A stretch of 64,000 nt of DNA. It comes from Thuidium tamariscinum. Its lineage: Eukaryota; Streptophyta; Bryopsida; Hypnales; Thuidiaceae. Position numbers and translations under genes: made by a program. Below the pieces are notes generated by a model. That model searched no databases, was not told where the DNA came from, and saw only the letters and a list, made by a program, of their open reading frames with translations. Each line of letters opens with the position of its first letter. Position 1 is the stretch's first letter. Shown here piece after piece: positions 45,180 through 57,954 of the stretch. The stretch is taken from NCBI GenBank assembly GCA_947034885.2, contig OX344750.2:40100821-40164820 (forward strand), given 5' to 3'.

Positions 45180-45480
45180 CAAGTGGAGTCCTCAAAATCT
45201 CTCTGAGCCCTAGCTAGTTCATGAATCTGGCGTTTGGCTACTCAAAAAATTCAGTTCAGTCGTCGTGAATTCATTCAGCATATCCGATTCCTCAAGGTCT
45301 GAACCCCATTAACAAATTGAGGTTCCTCAACCCCATTCAAAAAGTAAATGAACACTACAGATTATGGTAAACGAAGGGCACAACATTCTTCTGATCAGGG
45401 CAATAGAAAAACCTAACTTCAGGAACCATATTGGATTCTCAATCATGCGCAAAATGGAAGCTTAAGTAACATTCAGAAGC
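45180..45480. repeat. Segment shared in direct orientation with 26040-26530
   Basis: It contains the uninterrupted target (ttcttctgatcagggc) of the CACAGG MITE present in the other copy. No coding potential is recognised. Confidence 0.65.
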
Positions 45481-45503
45481 ACCACTTTACTGATCGAGTG
45501 TAC

Positions 45504-45685
45504 AACGGATATTTCGTTAAAATGGCGGTATGCCACAAACTTGGCATTTTTAGGTTTAGACCATGTGGTCTAAACTGTATACCGCTCCTAGATTTTAAGA
45601 CCCTGAAGTCTGAAATCTATACTAGTCCTAGAAAATGAATAGGAAAATGGCATAGGAATACTGCCATTTTAACGAAATATCTGTT
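45504..45685. mobile_element. MITE family 2, copy c (TSD GTAC)
   Basis: Ends aacggatatttcgttaaaat and gaaatatctgtt with GTAC at 45500-45503 and 45686-45689. It is 182 bp and very close to copy a in the body (gtttagaccatgtggtctaa). Confidence 0.92.
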
Positions 45686-46509
45686 GTACTCCGTCTGGAG
45701 TATATTCAAGAGTCCGTATTCTATCCTGCCTTCAGGCTTCGATCAGGTTTATTTACATTAAAATTCATGCACGCACTGTACTGTACTCGAGTACAATATA
45801 TTCAAGAACTTTAGTGTTTGAAAGAGTTAGTTGGCCTTCACTTATCCAGTCTAATGTAGAATTATAGATCAAGTCAGGCTGTATCTAAGTCGCTGAAGGA
45901 GCTTATTTGCAATCATTGCACATCTACCAAGTAACAATCTATAAGATGCCGGTCTCCTATTTGCAATTCAAAATTTCTTTATCAGCAAAGAAATATTTTC
46001 ACCCGGACTCTAGAGGATATGCTGAATGAATTCACGACGATTGAACTGAATTTTTGTAGAAGATCCCCGCAACCTCCACCATCGATCACAGCGTACGGTC
46101 GTGCCGTGAAAGTGCTCGCAGAAGTTCATTGCACAAGTCAATACGCTGCCAGCTTTGTTACTTTGGAAGGTAGGAGCATTGCAACTGCAAGAGCATTGTA
46201 AAGTTAGTAAAACATTAATTGCAAGATTGAAAAACCAATAGGTTAAATTCAACGTTTAACAAAAAAAGAACTCACGAAGATTATGTGAAACATTCTTGCG
46301 CGAAAATTCCTGTCCGTCCCAACAGTGCAGCATTTGTTAATATCTTCCGTCAACAAGGTACAATGAAGTGGAGCTGGAGCATACAAGCATCACTGAATAA
46401 AAACATTAAGCAATTTCAGACAAGTGAGTGAAAATAAATGCTCAATTAGTTGATGCAGACATACCACACTACCCGAGCGGTTTAGAAGCCAGGTCATTGC
46501 CGTTGCTCC

Positions 46510-46614
46510 ATCTCATGTCATTGACCGTGTTAATGCCATGGCTATATCTCCCCCAAGATCAATGACATGGACATGAGAAATGGCTATGGTTTAACACGGT
46601 CGATGACATGAGAT
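46510..46614. repeat. 105 bp inverted repeat inside element B
   Basis: The word atctcatgtcattgaccgtg at the left pairs with its complement near 46595-46614, with gccatggctat/atggctatgg between. It is absent from the equivalent part of element A, so it is probably a small insertion. The target duplication is not clear. Confidence 0.55.
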
Positions 46615-48162
46615 ATAGCGTTTCTCATCTGGGGTCGCGAAATCATATATATTTGAGATTTATGTCTCAATGTTTTCGACACTATTGTTCTCTGCATAGG
46701 TCGTTGATGCCATCGTGATCAAAACTAACTAGCTGATCGAGTGTCATAAATTAAGCAACTGACTTCGTTTTCATCTCCTTCGGAGCTGCAAGATAGAAAC
46801 AAAAACACACGTCACGGCGTCACCAACTGAGTGTCAATGTGTCATGTAATATGTTCCTATGAACGCATTTCGAAATAACTTAAGAAGAAAGCTGTGAATT
46901 GAAAACTGTGCTGATATAATCAAACGAAATGCAACCGGCCTGCATGCAAAATAGCACTGATGAAAGAACACACCCATAATGAACCGTAGCTACACCACAT
47001 GCACTTTGCACAAAGGACTCGAGGGATGAACATCACACGCCAGTACGTGCCACATGAAACGGCAGCACGGCACTACGGGCATTTCTAAATAAGCTCTACA
47101 AGTGCTTTATTCTGTTGAATGACATACTGCTAAATCGAAAAAATGGACATGAAAACCAAGAAACTGCTAAAAACGGAGACACAAATACAGCAGGAACAGC
47201 GATAAATTGAAAGAGCTCACTCTTTTGTCACAACCTTGTCCATAACCCACAATGCGCCCAAGTCTATTTCTTGGTATAACACAAATGATCGAAGCCCAGA
47301 AAGCTAGAGTTCTATTAGACTGACCTTCGAGAAACTGCAAAGTCAAGAAACCTGACATAAAATCAAGTAACAAAGGTGCTGAAACAACCAACCAGGGCGA
47401 CGCGTATACCTAAAATATATTTGGCAGAACTAGCTCGATCACTCAGACTTACAACCTAGTTTACACCATTTGAACGACACCCCCATTGACCTGCACATGC
47501 ACCACTCCCAGCAAAAAGGATTCTTTCCAACCAAAACCAAACGAGTACAGTTCCATGCAAATATTTCAAAACAACTCTCCGGCCATTCCCAGGCATCTAC
47601 TGAGCGCTCTTCGATCCTCGCAACTACAGTCGTCATGAAAAGAGAGAGAACTCGATCGATCAGCACCTGTGATCGATCGACTGCACATGGAACTCCTTAG
47701 CCTCCTGCCTGCCTTGCCTCGCTTGAGAGCTGAAGCTGAAGCTAGTCTCAGATCGCAGCGTGACGCTCTCGACATGAGCAGCTAGCGAGGCTTGGGTTCT
47801 CGATGACAAGTCGGCACCCCGGTCCGCAGATCGAGAAGCACATGCAGCAGAGACTGAGCAAGTCGGGACTGCTGCAGCATGAAGGAATTCGTGCTGCTCC
47901 AAGGCTTTGCTACATTGTTGTTTATATAAGCTGGTGCTGCTCGCCAAGGGGAGAGGCACGCTATCACAGCTTCTGGATCGATCATCCCCCTTTCGTCAGT
48001 GAATGCATGCTTTCCATGCCAGGCGCGGCGCTGAGTGTGCAAGGGGAACGGAATGGGCATCCCTGTCGTCGTCGACTGATTGAAAGTTCTGTACGTGTGG
48101 CGTAAAGGCAAAGTTAAGGAGAGACTGTCTGGTACCGATGAGCAGGGAGGGGCGTCACATCC

Positions 48163-48368
48163 CACAGGGAACTCATATTGGGTTCCCGGTGTTAATTCCC
48201 GGTTTATTCCCGGTGAGTCCCATATTTCCCTGTGTATGAGTCGTTGCGACATGTGTCCAAATTTCCTGTAAATAGTAAAGTTTTTACAGGTGTTAACTAT
48301 TTAAGTTCAGTGGGAAATGTGGGACTCAATGGGAAAGAACACCGGGAACCTGATATGAGATCCCTGTG
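48163..48368. mobile_element. CACAGG-ended MITE, copy b (TSD TCC)
   Basis: Ends CACAGGGAACTCATATTG and TGATATGAGATCCCTGTG. TCC is duplicated (48160-48162, 48369-48371). The other arm of the same element (near 49170-49205) and element A (near 22140) lack it. Interior words ttcccggtg recur in both orientations, as in copy a. Confidence 0.88.
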
Positions 48369-50433
48369 TCCAAGTCCGTCGTGAATGTACCCTTCATTTC
48401 GAATTGGATGTGTGCAGGTTTCAGGACCAGAATTGAAGGCACGATCGATAGATGACTCCCATGACTTCCAGCGCAAAGGTAAGGCCAGGCATGATGATGC
48501 AGGCATCGCTTCCGAAGTACAGGACCCATGCCGCTTGTCAGACACTCAGATCACTCAGACAGGCCTGTAGCTGATCGTCCTGGCGTTGGATGTGATGCCG
48601 TCCTGCATGTTCATCCAACGATTTGGACACAGATCCACTAGCTACTTTAACTAGTTAGTATACACTAACATTAATGGTTGATAACAAAGAACTTGACATT
48701 CAACATTTAATTTGCTACTAGCTAAACGTAGTTCACAGTGAACATTAATAATTGTGCTTGAACATTAACTTGTTTCTTAAAAATGCTCCATATTTGTTTG
48801 AAGTCTGTTCCAAGATTTTCATTTTTCAAAACTTCGCATGCACTTGCAAAAAATGGCTGCCGAAAACGGTGGCTGAAAACGTTCCTTTTCCTTCACATTC
48901 TAGTTAGTGTGTTAACTTGTTACGTACTGTAGTTAGTGGATCTGTGCCCAAATCGTTGGATCAACATGCAGGACGGCATCACATCCAACGCCAGGACGAT
49001 CAGCTAGCCACAGGTGTGTCTGAGTGATCTGAGCGTCTGACAAGCGGCATGGGTCCTGTACTCCGGAAGCGATGCCTGGATCATCATGCCTGGCCTTGCC
49101 TTGCGTTGGAAGTCATCGATCGTGCCTTCAATTCTGGTCCTGAAGACCTGCACACACCCAATTCGAAATGAAGGTTCGATCAAGACGGCCTTGCATGTGA
49201 CGCCCCTCCCTGCTCAGTCGGTCTCTCCTTAACTTCGCCTTTACGCCACACTTACAGAACTTTCTATCAGTCGACGACGACAGGGACGCCCATTCCGTTC
49301 CCCTTGCACACTCAGCGCCGGGACTGGCATGCATGGAAAGCATGCATTCACTGACGAAAGGGGGGATGATCGATCCAGAAGCTGCGATAGCGTGGCTCTC
49401 CCCTGGCCAGCAGCGCCAGCTTATGTAGCAAAGCCGGCTTAGACCGGAGCAACACAAATCCACATGTGTACGCACTATATTTTCGCTTAGTTAATATAAT
49501 GCGTCCCTTAATTAGTTCTTGCTCTGTGCTGCATCATGTGCTTCTCTACCGACCTGTTGAGGACTCCAGACTAGCTAGCTGCACAATGCCATGTCATGTC
49601 CTGATCGAGTGTACGGATCTAGCTGAGACTTCAACTTGTGCTCTCAAGGCAAGGCAAGGCGGTCCGGAGGGAGTTCCAGGTGCCTGTTGATCACAAGTAC
49701 TGATCGAACTCTCTTTCTCACTTATCGTGTTAATTATCGTGACGACTCTAGCTGCGAGGACGAGGACTTAATTAGTAGATGGCAATTTCGCTGGGAGTGG
49801 ATGAATATATGGTGTATATATATGCATGTCGTGGAGGTGTGGTTTGGTGAGACAAGGTTGTAGTGAATGATCAAGCTAGTTCGATCTGCCAAATTTCACC
49901 AATGTTGCATACAGTAATCGTGCCTTGGCTGTTTCAGCACCTTTGTTAATTGATTTTATATCAGGTTTCTTGACTTCGCAGTTTCTCGAAGGTCAGAATA
50001 GAACTCTTGCTTTCTGAGCTTCATGTGTGTTACGTAGAAATAGATGTGCGCTCATTGTGGGTTGTGGCATTGGACAAGGTTGTGACAAAAGAGTGAGTTC
50101 AGTCTTTCAGTTTATCACTGTTGCTGTATTTGTGTCTCCCTGGTTTTAGCAGTTACTTGGTTTTCATGTTCATTTTTCGACTTTACAGTAAGCCAACAAA
50201 ATAAAGCACTTGCAGAGCTTCTTTTCTTTAACTTAAAAACACAGACTGACATTCCATCTGACACTCTCATCTAGCGTTCATTCCCTTAAGTACGTGGCAA
50301 TATCATATTTGAGGCCCTTGTGCTAAATGTGGTGAAGGCAATTCAAGGGTTCACTATCATGGGGGTGTTCTTTCATCGCTATTGATGTACGTCTCCCTGT
50401 TTGAGGGCTTCATTAGTTGATTGATTTTCATGT

Positions 50434-50615
50434 ACCGAATATTTCGTTAAAATGGCGGTACGCCACAAACTTGGCATTTTCAGGTTTAGACCACGCAGTC
50501 AAAAATGTATGTCGCTCCAAGCTTTCAAGACCGTGAGGTCTGATATCTACGTCGATCCTAGATAATGCATGCAAAAATGACTTATGAATATCGCCATTTT
50601 AACGAAATATCTGTT
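50434..50615. mobile_element. MITE family 2, copy d (TSD ATGT/ACGT)
   Basis: Ends accgaatatttcgttaaaat and gaaatatctgtt. The flanks ATGT and ACGT differ by one base. The corresponding place in element A (near 24175) is uninterrupted (ttttcatgttgatg). Confidence 0.87.
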
Positions 50616-51289
50616 ACGTTCATAGCTGGAATTGCATGCAGTTTTGCACTTCGTTTGTTTATATATCAAACCCTCTCAGAGCTTCACTTACGTTATTATA
50701 AAATGCATTCATATGGACGTATTACAAGATAGATAGCGACGTGTGTTTTTGTTTCAATGTTGCAGCTGTGAAGGAGTTACAAGCCAAGCTAGCTGCTTAA
50801 TTTATGATAGCTAGCTGGTTTTGATTTCGATGACACCACCAAACTATGTCGAGAACAATAGTGTCGAGAACATTGCTAACAAGATCTCAAATTATATGAT
50901 TTCACAACTGAAAAGATGGCCATCGAGAGAGTGCGTAGACCCATTGCCTGCGCTCTGGTATGTTTGCAAGCAGTCACTTAGCACCTAACTGAGCATTTAT
51001 TTTCACTTGTTTGAAATTGCTTAATGTTTTTGATCTCATGATGCCTGTATACTCCAGCTACACTTGCTTGTACCTACAAATATTTGAATATGGCACGCAA
51101 GCACATTCAATTACAAATCAAACGACTACCCTTCCAACACATACCTCTACTGCTACCCTCTAGGCTGATAGAATTTTAAATCATGAAGCACAGGATCAAC
51201 GTTCTAGGCGGGTGACCTCTCCCCTCCACTCCGCTGGTGTGAGACTTCTAAGTGGACGGGGTCACCAGTACAAAGCCACTCGTGAATCA

Positions 51290-54200
51290 TCAGCCAATCT
51301 GTGCTTCTTGGTGCAATCGAGAAGTTGAGGGTGTAGCTTCCAAGTTAAAGAGTCTAGGACTTGAAGTCTCAAATCTATCAGAGAACAAACTTTGAGCTCT
51401 GGCATCAAAGGTTTGATGAAGCGCCCCCTTCGTTGATAACTCGGCGAAAGCGAACTCGATTGCACCTCGGGCAAGCTGCACTACTTCCTTGGGTTTTAGA
51501 GCTGCAACATCACACTGGTCACGTATGGAAACTTGCAGGACAATACGGTAAAATTAACAAAAATTATAAAAAACCCAATACTCAACAAATACAACAATAC
51601 TATTACATACTAATCTGTTGCAGAAATGAAATGTCATAAATGCCACTCTGCAATTCTCCTGACTGCTTCAGATACGGTATACAACAGGACCCCAAACAGA
51701 AGATGAAAGCATACCAAGAGAACAGGCTGCCAAAGCGAGCTCACGAGACAGGCTCGTGGCAAAGATGCCAGTATCGTCCGTGCAAATGGCAATGGGATGG
51801 TTGGCTTTGTGAAGTCCCGCTACTCGAAGCAAAACCGCCAGAGATTGTGATTTCTTCAAGGTTAGCGAAGAGGTCAAAGAGCAGCAAACGGAAAACATAC
51901 ACGCGCTGAAAATGTGATCAGAATCTCTCAAAAAAATATCAAAGGCCTCTGGTGATCCAGGGCTACCACATAAGCATAGACTTGAGACAGAGCATAAGTC
52001 ACCCTTTAAATGTTGGACACAATGCACAGCAGGATAACATCACTTTGATCATCATAAGCAAACAGCCCAACTAAAAGCACAGAGACGCACTCAAAACACC
52101 CCAACAAACAGAGTATGCTGGCAAGAATCAGGTCTCGAGACTGACCTAAGTGGTGTGCTTCAATAGACGGTACACTTTGCGTGGCCAGGTTGGAAGTGAG
52201 GCAAACCTCCACCTGCACGTCCGACCATATGCATGATCATTTTGCAATAGATCATTGCGACGAAATTTCAATATTCCCTCATTCTAAGGCTCTGATTCCA
52301 GCATACTCAAAACCCTAAACCCAAACCACATAATTGGTCATTCCCAATAACTACATTGAAGAGCTTCTTAATTGTCCGGCAATTTGTGATTTAAAAATGA
52401 AGGCCCTAATGAGCCAAGAAGCCCAATTGGATCTCGTGATGTTTTAGCATTCTCTAAGTGAATCATATGGGGACTTTCTTTTGGCTAGTATTTATTCATC
52501 TTTAGGCCAATACGCAACAGTCACTCTACTGCTATAATAAAATGACCTATCTGAATTCGATTTTCACGATATGTTTGTCATATTTCCTCAAATCCTTGGT
52601 CGTTTTATAAGATTTAACCACCGGTGCTGAATAAACAACTCTGTTCAAAAGCAAATATTCATGACTGGTTCTTGAACTTACTGGAATATCAGAAGCTAGC
52701 AACACCTCCCACTCATAGTCGTCCAAGAAACAGACATGACCAAGACGCTCTGGACGCATGGCAAGCATACTCCGAATCTCCTCAGAATTGCGCACCTGTC
52801 TTTCACACCAGTGATTGCTGTCACCCTCATTTCTACTAGTGCTTTAACCCAAACCAAAGTATCTACATATTCACCATCAAAGACATTCAGCAATGAAGAA
52901 TCGATTCAATCGCAACAACAAGACACAAGACACAACAATGGAAAACAATTGTAACTAAAAACAGACTCATGATCGCAAAGATAATTTCACGAGGTCTGGA
53001 GAATATGTTACATGCAACCTCTCCGCAATGAAGAGCTAATGGGAAGCCCTGCTCCCGTGCAAAATGTAGAGCTGGTGCAAATGTAGTCCTGAACATATAA
53101 AACAGAACATATGGTGCAGAATTAGAGACTCTGAATCATGTTCAAAGGGCGAACGAACAAAAAGACAATATCTCGAAAACAAATGTATTTGTAAGAGTCC
53201 TGTCGATGACTAACTTAAAAATCGTACCATTCTCCAACTGCAGGATCTCCTGATAAATCAATCCCGGCAATGTCCCATCCTTCTTTCCGCAATTCACAAG
53301 CAAGACGCACCTATCCGAAATTTTAACACGCACCTGCACTGAGTTATTGCAAAGCTTCCAGGGTACCATTATCGACCTCTGTAGTTTTCTCAAGAAAAAC
53401 ATTCTAAATGAATACACCCTGCAGGTGGGAATTATTGCAGGAATTTCCAGAGATCAAATCAATATACTACTGGTTCTCACAGTATCCATTGCCGCTTCAG
53501 TTGTCTCCTTTCGATCTATGCTGGGAATAAGCCGCACATGGATAGGTGACGAAGGAGCAGCCAGCTCCATGCCTGCCTTCACTGATTCCATGTACGACCG
53601 TTTTGTCATTCCTACTGCAGGATTATTCTGTTTCACCACAACTCAGCAGCTTAGTGATACGATACCACACGAACTTTGTCTCTGACCTTTAGCAGAATGA
53701 TGAAATTCAACACCTAGCTATAACATAAAGACTAGCATCCTCTACAAAATCAGTAACTCAGCTACCTCATAAACAGTAGAAAAAAGGGGTAGCATATGAT
53801 CGACAGTAGAATGTTACCTTGGGAGACGTGCGGAGCTCCACATAAATGGTATTCTCAGCAGCGAAATCCTCAATGACCTATATCCCAAGTGTTAAAAATT
53901 CAACACCAAGTATCGCATAAGACCCCCATCAGATTGACAAAGCTCTTAATGTTATTACGCATAAATTCATATAGTCAATATGTTGCGTAAATTTAAAGAT
54001 TGACAATGTAGTACGAATGGTATTTACTAATGTTAGTGTCACGTTAGTGTCATTGGCGTTGACAGACTAATACACAGGCAAATACTAAGTTCACACTATA
54101 CTGAGGTTAATTGAACATTCTCTAAATATTGATTTAACCATTAACTTACCACAAACATCAATGTGAATCTAACAGGAGGATCTTTTGAGATGGGGTTTGT

Positions 54201-55423
54201 TATCTTCAAAAATTCCTGTAAAATCCGGTTAGAGGCTAACACTGACCCACCTCTCGGGTGATACGTGTAATGACGTGATGATCTGTGGTCAGGATGCGCA
54301 TGAGGCCGAATAGCTTGAATGTCTCTGGAAGAGATCTCCTCTCTGCAAGCATCAGAATCAAGAAAAATTAAGACCAGACAAATTAAGACGAGAAATTCAA
54401 AATAATGAGCATGGAAGTGAGCACCTTGCAGACAATCGCACCAAAAGATTTTGAAGTGTTATTTGAGATCAATCCTGCACTAAAATTTATAAAAGAAATG
54501 CCCAAACAAACTTTGAGACACGAAAGAAGAAGGGTGTTACTCCAAAGGACATTAAGGTACATTACTGTTAGTCTGGGTTCGAACAGTTTTTAATTTGAAC
54601 CTCAAAGGTTTTAAGTAAATGCAAAATGTAGTCGTATATCTTGAGCCCTAAAAGACCAAGAATTCCTGATTTTAAAATGAAAATTTCAATTGATCATATT
54701 GTGAAAAATATAAGTCAGATAGGTTCAAATTATATATGTATACAATCAGCAACGAACATTGCACATTGTGGTGAAAACTAAAATGAAATTGCACAAAACA
54801 AAGTCCCCTACGACTTTATTAGACCTGCTAAGAAACACATGATACCTCAATTTGAGTCCTTCTTATGTCTCAAAAGTTAAAATTTTCAAAGACTCACATA
54901 ATTTGCATACTGTAGTCGGAACTATCAAAAACCGAATCGAGATGATGCGTGTTCAAGAACAAAAGAAAACCAAGAACTAAAACCCAATTTCAGAACCCTA
55001 GTCTCGATTCCACTCTCCATAGCCATTTCACCAGTCTATGACCATTCGCGAGCAAATAATCCACTTAGAGAAAACTAGAGTAGCAAAAGCGGGAGCAAAA
55101 GTCACCTTTCTTGAGAATGCTTTCCAACTCAGCGCAATTCTCGCCATGCTCACGCGCCAACTCCCTGCAATCCAAACAACCCAATTCACCATCATACGAT
55201 CCCCTGCTGACTCATAGAACTGTCGATATCATTCCAAACTTAATTCGCACAAGAAATCACCCAAAACAGACCCACTTTAAACATTGAAAAGGTCAAACGT
55301 AGAACGAGGTGGGGATTCATACACCAGAGTGGTAGCACGAATGGAGCCATTGAGATGAGCGTGAAGCTCCAGCTTCGGCATCGCCCTACACAGCGGCAGG
55401 TAGCTCGAAAGGTAATCCTCCAT
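51290..55423 (-). CDS. MAPDA: Adenosine deaminase-like protein / N6-methyl-AMP deaminase, 11 exons
   Basis: Exons (minus): 55423-55323, 55164-55106, 54342-54251, 53877-53818, 53627-53481, 53310-53228, 53088-53019, 52795-52682, 52212-52146, 51819-51715 and 51501-51290. They sum to 1110 nt (369 aa) in one frame with GT-AG introns. The enzyme belongs to the ADAL/MAPDA branch of the adenosine deaminase superfamily, a cytosolic Zn hydrolase. It converts N6-methyl-AMP, released by turnover of modified RNA, to IMP. Motifs in order: MPKLELHAHLNGS (two Zn-binding His), RSLPETFKLFGLM, ENTIYVELRTSPK, GIDLSGDPAVGEW, ALHCGEV (catalytic Glu), RPERLGHVCFL, VEVCLTSN and CTDDTGIF (Zn and catalytic Asp). Starting ATG 55421-55423 precedes EDYLSSYLPLCRAMPKLELH, a normal N-terminus for the family. 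Exons and introns look intact. The last acceptor (TTGCAG before CTCTAAAA) was preferred over one 30 bases upstream because it matches family spacing. Confidence 0.95.
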
Positions 55424-55804
55424 TGTAAGGAAAAATGATGTACAAGCTTGAATGTGTACAGTAAGGTTGAGGTTTCAGAATTATGACATCGTTCGATTGA
55501 GGAGCTTGAAATTGAGAAGCAAACAGAAAATGCGCCACCCAGCTCGTCCGATCTGGTGCTGGGAGTAACACACACGGCTTTAAAATAGGGCTGTTCTCAC
55601 AGTGTTTTGCAGGCCGATTCGGTCGGACTGAGAATGTCGGCGCCCCTTTCTGAAGTTTCTACTTCAGTCCCGGGCTTCTAAATTTGAGGAGAGGAGGTTT
55701 TTAACAAAAAGTGCATTCATAATCATGGCCGGCCGGGGTGAACTGACCAGGGCTTCTTTTTTTTCATTTCTGAAGAAGTGCCATAGTGTCGATGTAAAAT
55801 GTTA
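55424..55804. promoter_or_regulatory. Upstream region of the MAPDA gene
   Basis: This should contain the minus-strand promoter and 5' leader. Around 55560-55680 GC content is high (ggccgattcggtcggactgag). I see no definite TATA box position and no divergent gene. Confidence 0.4.
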
Positions 55805-55806
55805 TA

Positions 55807-56079
55807 AGGTAAGTACACCCAAAAGCGCCACTTATTCATACTGAGCCTAGTTCCTGCTATTAATGAGTTCAAATTTTTATGTAGTCTTGTTGGCAAGTGA
55901 AAGCATGTTCCAACACACCAAAGAATGCAGGAATTGGATACCGTATGCAAAAGTTATTAACAGTCAAAGTTTGTTTCTAAAAGCGCCATCTACAGTCTGT
56001 GAACATGACTCATTTCGAAAATGTATGTGCACTATAGATGGCGCTTTTAGGAACAGGACGCTTTTGGGTGTACCCACCT
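55807..56079. mobile_element. TA-flanked MITE with AGGTAAGTACACCC ends
   Basis: Left end AGGTAAGTACACCCAAAAGC and right end GCTTTTGGGTGTACCCACCT are inverted, with TA on both sides (55805-55806, 56080-56081). It is 273 bp. Interior aagcgccatct and agatggcgctttt form a second inverted pair. It is probably another Tc1/mariner-type MITE. Confidence 0.8.
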
Positions 56080-57950
56080 TAGTGGTGCTCCAAATTGCAA
56101 CATTCATCGCTTGTTGGATGCTTAGTATCATTTTCATCCACAATTAGGCGATTTCATCTAATACTTTTTTAAATTTCAAAGTTGTCTGGCAATTTCATTC
56201 AAGTTTTTTGGCATTTTTAGCCAAATTATTTTTTTTGGTGCAATCGGGCACTAGAAAGCCAAATAAAATGCCTTGCAATTGCCCCCTTGCTAGCACCTTC
56301 GGAAAACGCTGAAATTTTTTATTTTTCACTCTTCATAACATTTGCAGATTTTGATTTCATATTTGCAATTAGTGGCCCCAAATTAATTGAGCACAGTATA
56401 TAAGGAAAATCAATCAAGTACAAAATAGGGGCCTTTTTCTTTCTTGCTTGCCCCCCAAAATGACTTGGAGGGGCGGAACAAGGGGCCACTTCACCTTAAC
56501 TATAATGATCACCTTACTTTAACAAAAATAGTCTCAAGTCATGACAAATTGGTTTTTTGGGAGTGAATAGCACCTTAGAATGTCTCTAAGTAGGAAAAAA
56601 AGGGATGGAATCATTCCAAGTATCTATCTATATTCAAAAAAATCTTTTATCAACTGCTTTCACCCATATATGAATGAATCTAGTATTTTTTTTGGAAAGG
56701 TTTGGCAAATTCATTCATTCTTCAACTATTTCTTAGTGTTCAAAAGATTTAGTACCAAAATAAAAAAAGAATCTAAAAAAAGTTTGATCAAATAGATTTG
56801 GCTACTGTTGTTAAAACAACCAAAAAAAATTTCTTAAAATCTTATTTGATTTGGGTATCATCTCTTTTTAGCGCTAGGAATTTCTTTTGAAAAAATGAAT
56901 GAAATCAGCAAACCCTTTTAAGATATTATACTAGATTTCCCAATATTTGGATGAAAGATATTAACTCCTTAAGTTCCTTAACTATGTTTATTCCAAAAAT
57001 TGCCATTTCTAATATACATATTAAAAAAAAATTTAAACATTTTAATTTGAGATTTGTAACTATAGGATCTTGTATTAAATTGGTTTGTGAACATGTGCAA
57101 AACAATTTAGAGTTTTTCACCATACAAATTGCAAGATATTTGCGTTTGAATGCTCAAAAATCTTTTTTTTACGGACATAGGCCAACTGCACTTTAGAAGG
57201 CAAAAATCATATGAAAAATGATCCAAAATAATTGTGCCCCTTTGGATTCATTGTTGAGGCCAAGTAGGATACTTGCCTAAAAAATTTCAAATTGTTTGGA
57301 ATTGTACAACATACAGGAAAAAAATAGTAGGTAAAAAGAAGTAGCAAATGATTCAAAATACAAAATTGTCAAGAATTTATTTATTAAATTTAAAAATTCC
57401 AATTCCTATGATTGCAATCTTGTAATAAACAATCTAAATCCTATGATTTTTTTTCAAAAAAATATTGAAAATTGACTAAAGTAAAGGACTTCAGAGTTTA
57501 TTTTAGAATTGAGAATCTATAATTGACTAGAAATAGAAAAAACTCACAACTTTTGACTCATTAATCAAAATGGATAGGTTCAAAGCTTTCCGTGCATTCA
57601 TAAATAAAGAGAACTAATTTCAAATTTTTGTTTATGAAAAAATGATTTTTTCCAATTTGCCCAAAATGCCCAGTTACAAAAGAAGTAACATATTAGGCCA
57701 CAACTTTTGACTTGTATTTCCAAATGTCCTAATCTTTAGTATACATGAAAGATATTCCTTGTCTTCACCTTCTATTAAAATTTTGGTCCAAAATATAGAA
57801 ATTTCCAATCACATGTACTTGCTTGAAATTGCTATATTGCCAAATTTAGCAAGCTAGTCTTTTAGAGGTTAATAGGTCATTTTATGTACAAAATAATGTA
57901 TACATGTTGATGGCCTATTCATTTTTTTTTACTTGCGCATATTTTGGAGT
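56080..57950. other. AT-rich intergenic DNA, nothing recognised
   Basis: 56.1-56.24 kb weakly resembles 15.73-15.88 kb (tttcatccattat, ggcgatttcattcaa words). The rest is AT-rich with small open frames lacking protein features. Confidence 0.45.
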
Positions 57951-57954
57951 TTAA

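Larger units (their letters stand above)
45770..51090. mobile_element. Giant fold-back element B, inverse of element A
   Basis: Left arm about 45770-48655, spacer 48655-48925 and right arm about 48930-51090. 47.82-48.62 kb is the inverse of 48.95-49.45 kb (for example ggcatcgcttccgaagtaca-type words), and 46.37-47.4 kb pairs with 49.92-51.05 kb. As in A, one arm is about 400 bp longer than the other: here the left arm, in A the right arm, as expected if the two copies are inverted. No intact protein gene is seen. Confidence 0.78.

Noticed and set aside
51500-51535. An alternative upstream acceptor for the last MAPDA exon
   Set aside because: It would insert about ten residues (roughly VSIRDQCDVA) in frame, but the shorter version matches the family spacing between the CTDD segment and the C-terminal helix. 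The upstream site could still be used as a minor variant.
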